Positions 61,461-64,000 of a DNA stretch of 64,000 bases are shown here, in pieces (the first letter of the stretch is position 1; each line of letters begins with the position of its first letter). Location of the stretch: the NCBI GenBank assembly GCA_013399695.1, contig VXAU01004024.1:186001-250000 (forward strand), in the 5' to 3' direction. Position numbers and translations under genes: made by a program. The notes under the pieces are model-generated. The model ran no database searches and was not told the DNA's origin. It worked only from the letters and a program-made list of their open reading frames with translations. This DNA is from Formicarius rufipectus (Eukaryota; Chordata; Aves; Passeriformes; Formicariidae).

Positions 61461-64000
61461 TGAGAAGGGCTGTAGTACTATGGCTAGGTTGTGCACATCT
61501 TCACAGTTTTAATGTGACAGCACAGAGTTTGCAATTAGAAAAAAACACTGTTCATCAAACATGGCCTCCTGCACAAGGCATCACCTACTAGTTTGAAGTA
61601 CAAAACCCAAAAGAATGTATTTGAAAAATGACTCCTGTTATTCAGAACACTTAGAAAACTCTATATACAATCATACAATTTCATAATCTGTTTGAAATAT
61701 CCTCAGAGTACCCTGTAGTTAGTTCATCCAGTCGTTGGTCTCTCTTTTTAGCTATATGCAAAGACGAACCTCCAGCCAATGTGCTGTAAAACTGGGCTGT
61801 AATACTTCATCACAACAGACCAAGCAGCAACACACCATGCTGATTCAATACACCATGGAGTTGAAAAAATTGCATCCTTCTGAAACCAAACAATGCAGTG
61901 CATCCTCACTAAATTCTTAGTTATGAATGCTCAGTAAGTTAGTACCTCTTCCGTCTGTACTTACAAGCAAGATGAAGAAAAAGGTAAATCAAAAATAATG
62001 TTTCACCTTCTCATTAATGTAAAGTCAGCCTGATCATTGTTTTAATCACATTATAAGAATTTGATATTTTCTTCAGTAACTTTCTTGACACTGTTAAAAG
62101 CACTTTGTCAGGCTGCTTCATGTCATCATATTACTTGGAGGATGAAATATATTTTTGATGAAATTATTGTATTTCATGCTTTATTACCAGCTTTGACATA
62201 AATTTTGAGAGTGCTCAGGGCATTTCTTTTTACACTGTAGCACAGTCTTGTTAGCAATTCAGGTGGAATAAAACCACTCAGCTTCGCTTTACTGTCTTGT
62301 GCCATGAATTTTTCAAACGGCACCCTCTCAAACATAAGGAACAGTATGGCAGAATGACATTAAAATCTTATGCTTTTAATACAGGATTCCACTATCACAT
62401 TAAGTAGCATTGTATCTGTAACCTTTGGCTTGTATGACTTCTATACTTAGTACGATTTTACAATTATTTTTAAAACAATAGTGTTTGTTCAGAACAAGTC
62501 TTAATTTTTTTTCTTCTATTCCTTTAAGTACACAAAAAATGCTACTTATTATTTTTATTGCTTTGGAAATTACCATAAGTCATCTCTCATACAGTCACAA
62601 ATTAGGAAACTTGCATTTACAATGAGATAAGCAAATTTAATGCAGTATTTCATATATTATCAATTAAAGGCTAGTGGGAAATGATGCCACTTGCCGCCTC
62701 TCATAAGTACTCAAATCTGAGAAGGCTGAGTCTGATGGGAAGCAGGGATCATTTATAAGCCAAAACATTCTGCATGCAGGAAAAGTGAAAATTCTGGAGT
62801 ACTTCTATGATACCTCGTCTTCGTCACTGTGACCCATTGGCCATGTAGCACAGAAGGCGGCAAAACTTCATTTTCTAAGGTGAAGACATTAATGAAACAG
62901 CTGGATTTAGAGAAAGCACTGAAAAGAATATTGAGGTGCAAGAGAACAAAACCCTGTAGCAGCTGCAGGATCCATATACTAAAACAGTCAAGTCTTTTTG
63001 TACTATAGCTGCTGCATCAAGACTGAAAATTTCCAATTACCTTTCCTATCATTTATTTTTTGAAAAACAGCCACATGGTAGTGACATAGAAAGAAAAAGC
63101 TTTTTTTTTTACCCCCTAAAATTTTCTGGTTTAAGAGAAGAAACTTTGTATTCATACCACCTTTTTCCAACCTGAAAGTCAAAAAATTTTTTCCCTCTAC
63201 ATGGCATTAGCAGACCACAGCCTCTGCCGTCAAAATTGCACTGGTGTGTCTACCTTTTACATGTAGGCTTTTCCATGGACACATGACTTCCATCACTATA
63301 CTTTTTGTTTTTACCTCTCACTTTTTCATTATTTGGAATATATTTATTGTTGTAAAAACTAATTTAATGCTACAACTCCTCCAAGTCAGTGCTCATCAAC
63401 CCAAGTCATACCCATGGAAAAGATTCAGTCAATAAGGCAAACAGCTAACGAGCTCTGGGTCACATAAAAATTGTACACTGCACCAAAGAATTAACCACAC
63501 AGGATGACTACTTCTTTATATAAAATGGAACAATAATTAACAACTTCTACATTTGCCTTCAGAAGAAATGAACTGACACAATCTCTGAGAATCATCTTAC
63601 ACAGGAACATGCCTGGTTGCCACATGAAAAGGATCATCTCATCTCACAGCTGATGAGAAGAGTGACTTCAAGAAATAAGCAGATTTTGAGAATGTGCAAC
63701 CTCCAAAAGGCATATTAGCAGTTCTTAAACCTCAGCTGTGAAATGTCTTCATTATTTTGCCATTATTTGCTTTTGGAACATGAAGTACTAGAGGCACAGC
63801 CAGCAGCTGAGCAGCCATAATGTAAGCACACCTGTGCAAAGGGGTCGTGAAGCTATACTGCAACACTCACTGTTCCCCTGATTTGGGGTGTAAACCAAAC
63901 TTTTTGACAATAAAACAGGGAACTGAGAAGACACAGCAGTGCCCTGGCCCCAGGTCTCTCTCCTGCCATCCATGAATGGTGAAACTGACGGCACAAGGAG
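61461..64000. other. unique sequence, nothing recognised
   Basis: Only short frames. No repeat family, RNA gene or exon could be supported to the window end. Confidence 0.45.

Overview
The window reads as avian nuclear DNA. It is AT-rich, has no protein-coding gene I can defend, and carries CR1 LINE fragments in both orientations plus several solo retroviral LTRs of the kinds found in bird genomes. It also holds a family of short tRNA-headed retroposons. No CRISPR array, bacterial operon or ribosomal RNA is present. I could not assign the bird lineage from sequence alone. The SINE/LINE pair would fit a lineage that carries RTE-clade elements (AviRTE type), but I could not search for this.

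Layout. Positions 1-9.4 kb are mostly unique AT-rich sequence with one SINE and A/C-rich tracts. Positions 9.4-12.6 kb hold a nested stack: a CR1 broken by one LTR, itself broken by a second LTR in the other orientation, then a short CR1 tail. Positions 12.6-16.7 kb are mostly unique and include a 59-codon minus-strand open segment with an acceptor-like start, a stop and an AATAAA downstream. Positions 16.7-29 kb are the most transposon-rich part: solo LTRs near 16.7, 20.3, 23.7, 24.7 and possibly 28.0 kb, CR1 copies at 20.4 and 27.0 kb, and SINEs at 18.6, 27.3 and 28.75 kb. Positions 29-48.7 kb are repeat-poor apart from a 22-bp T-rich minisatellite, microsatellites and a 402-bp retroposon at 42.75 kb. 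Positions 48.7-57.6 kb hold a class-II-like solo LTR and three CR1 fragments, and the rest to 64 kb is unremarkable.

The most interesting material is the retroposon family. Four SINE copies and the 402-bp element all lie on the minus strand. They share a 3' region that ends in a small hairpin. The SINEs start with a tRNA-like head with A and B boxes, whereas the 402-bp element replaces that head with about 190 bp of unrelated sequence. Target-site duplications flank three of the five cleanly (9, 12 and 12 bp) and a fourth imperfectly. This looks like a SINE and a relative of its mobilising LINE side by side.

Limits: family names come from memory of avian repeat consensus sequences and from structure, not from searches. 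LTR ends were set by TG...CA termini and short direct repeats, which can match by chance where noted.
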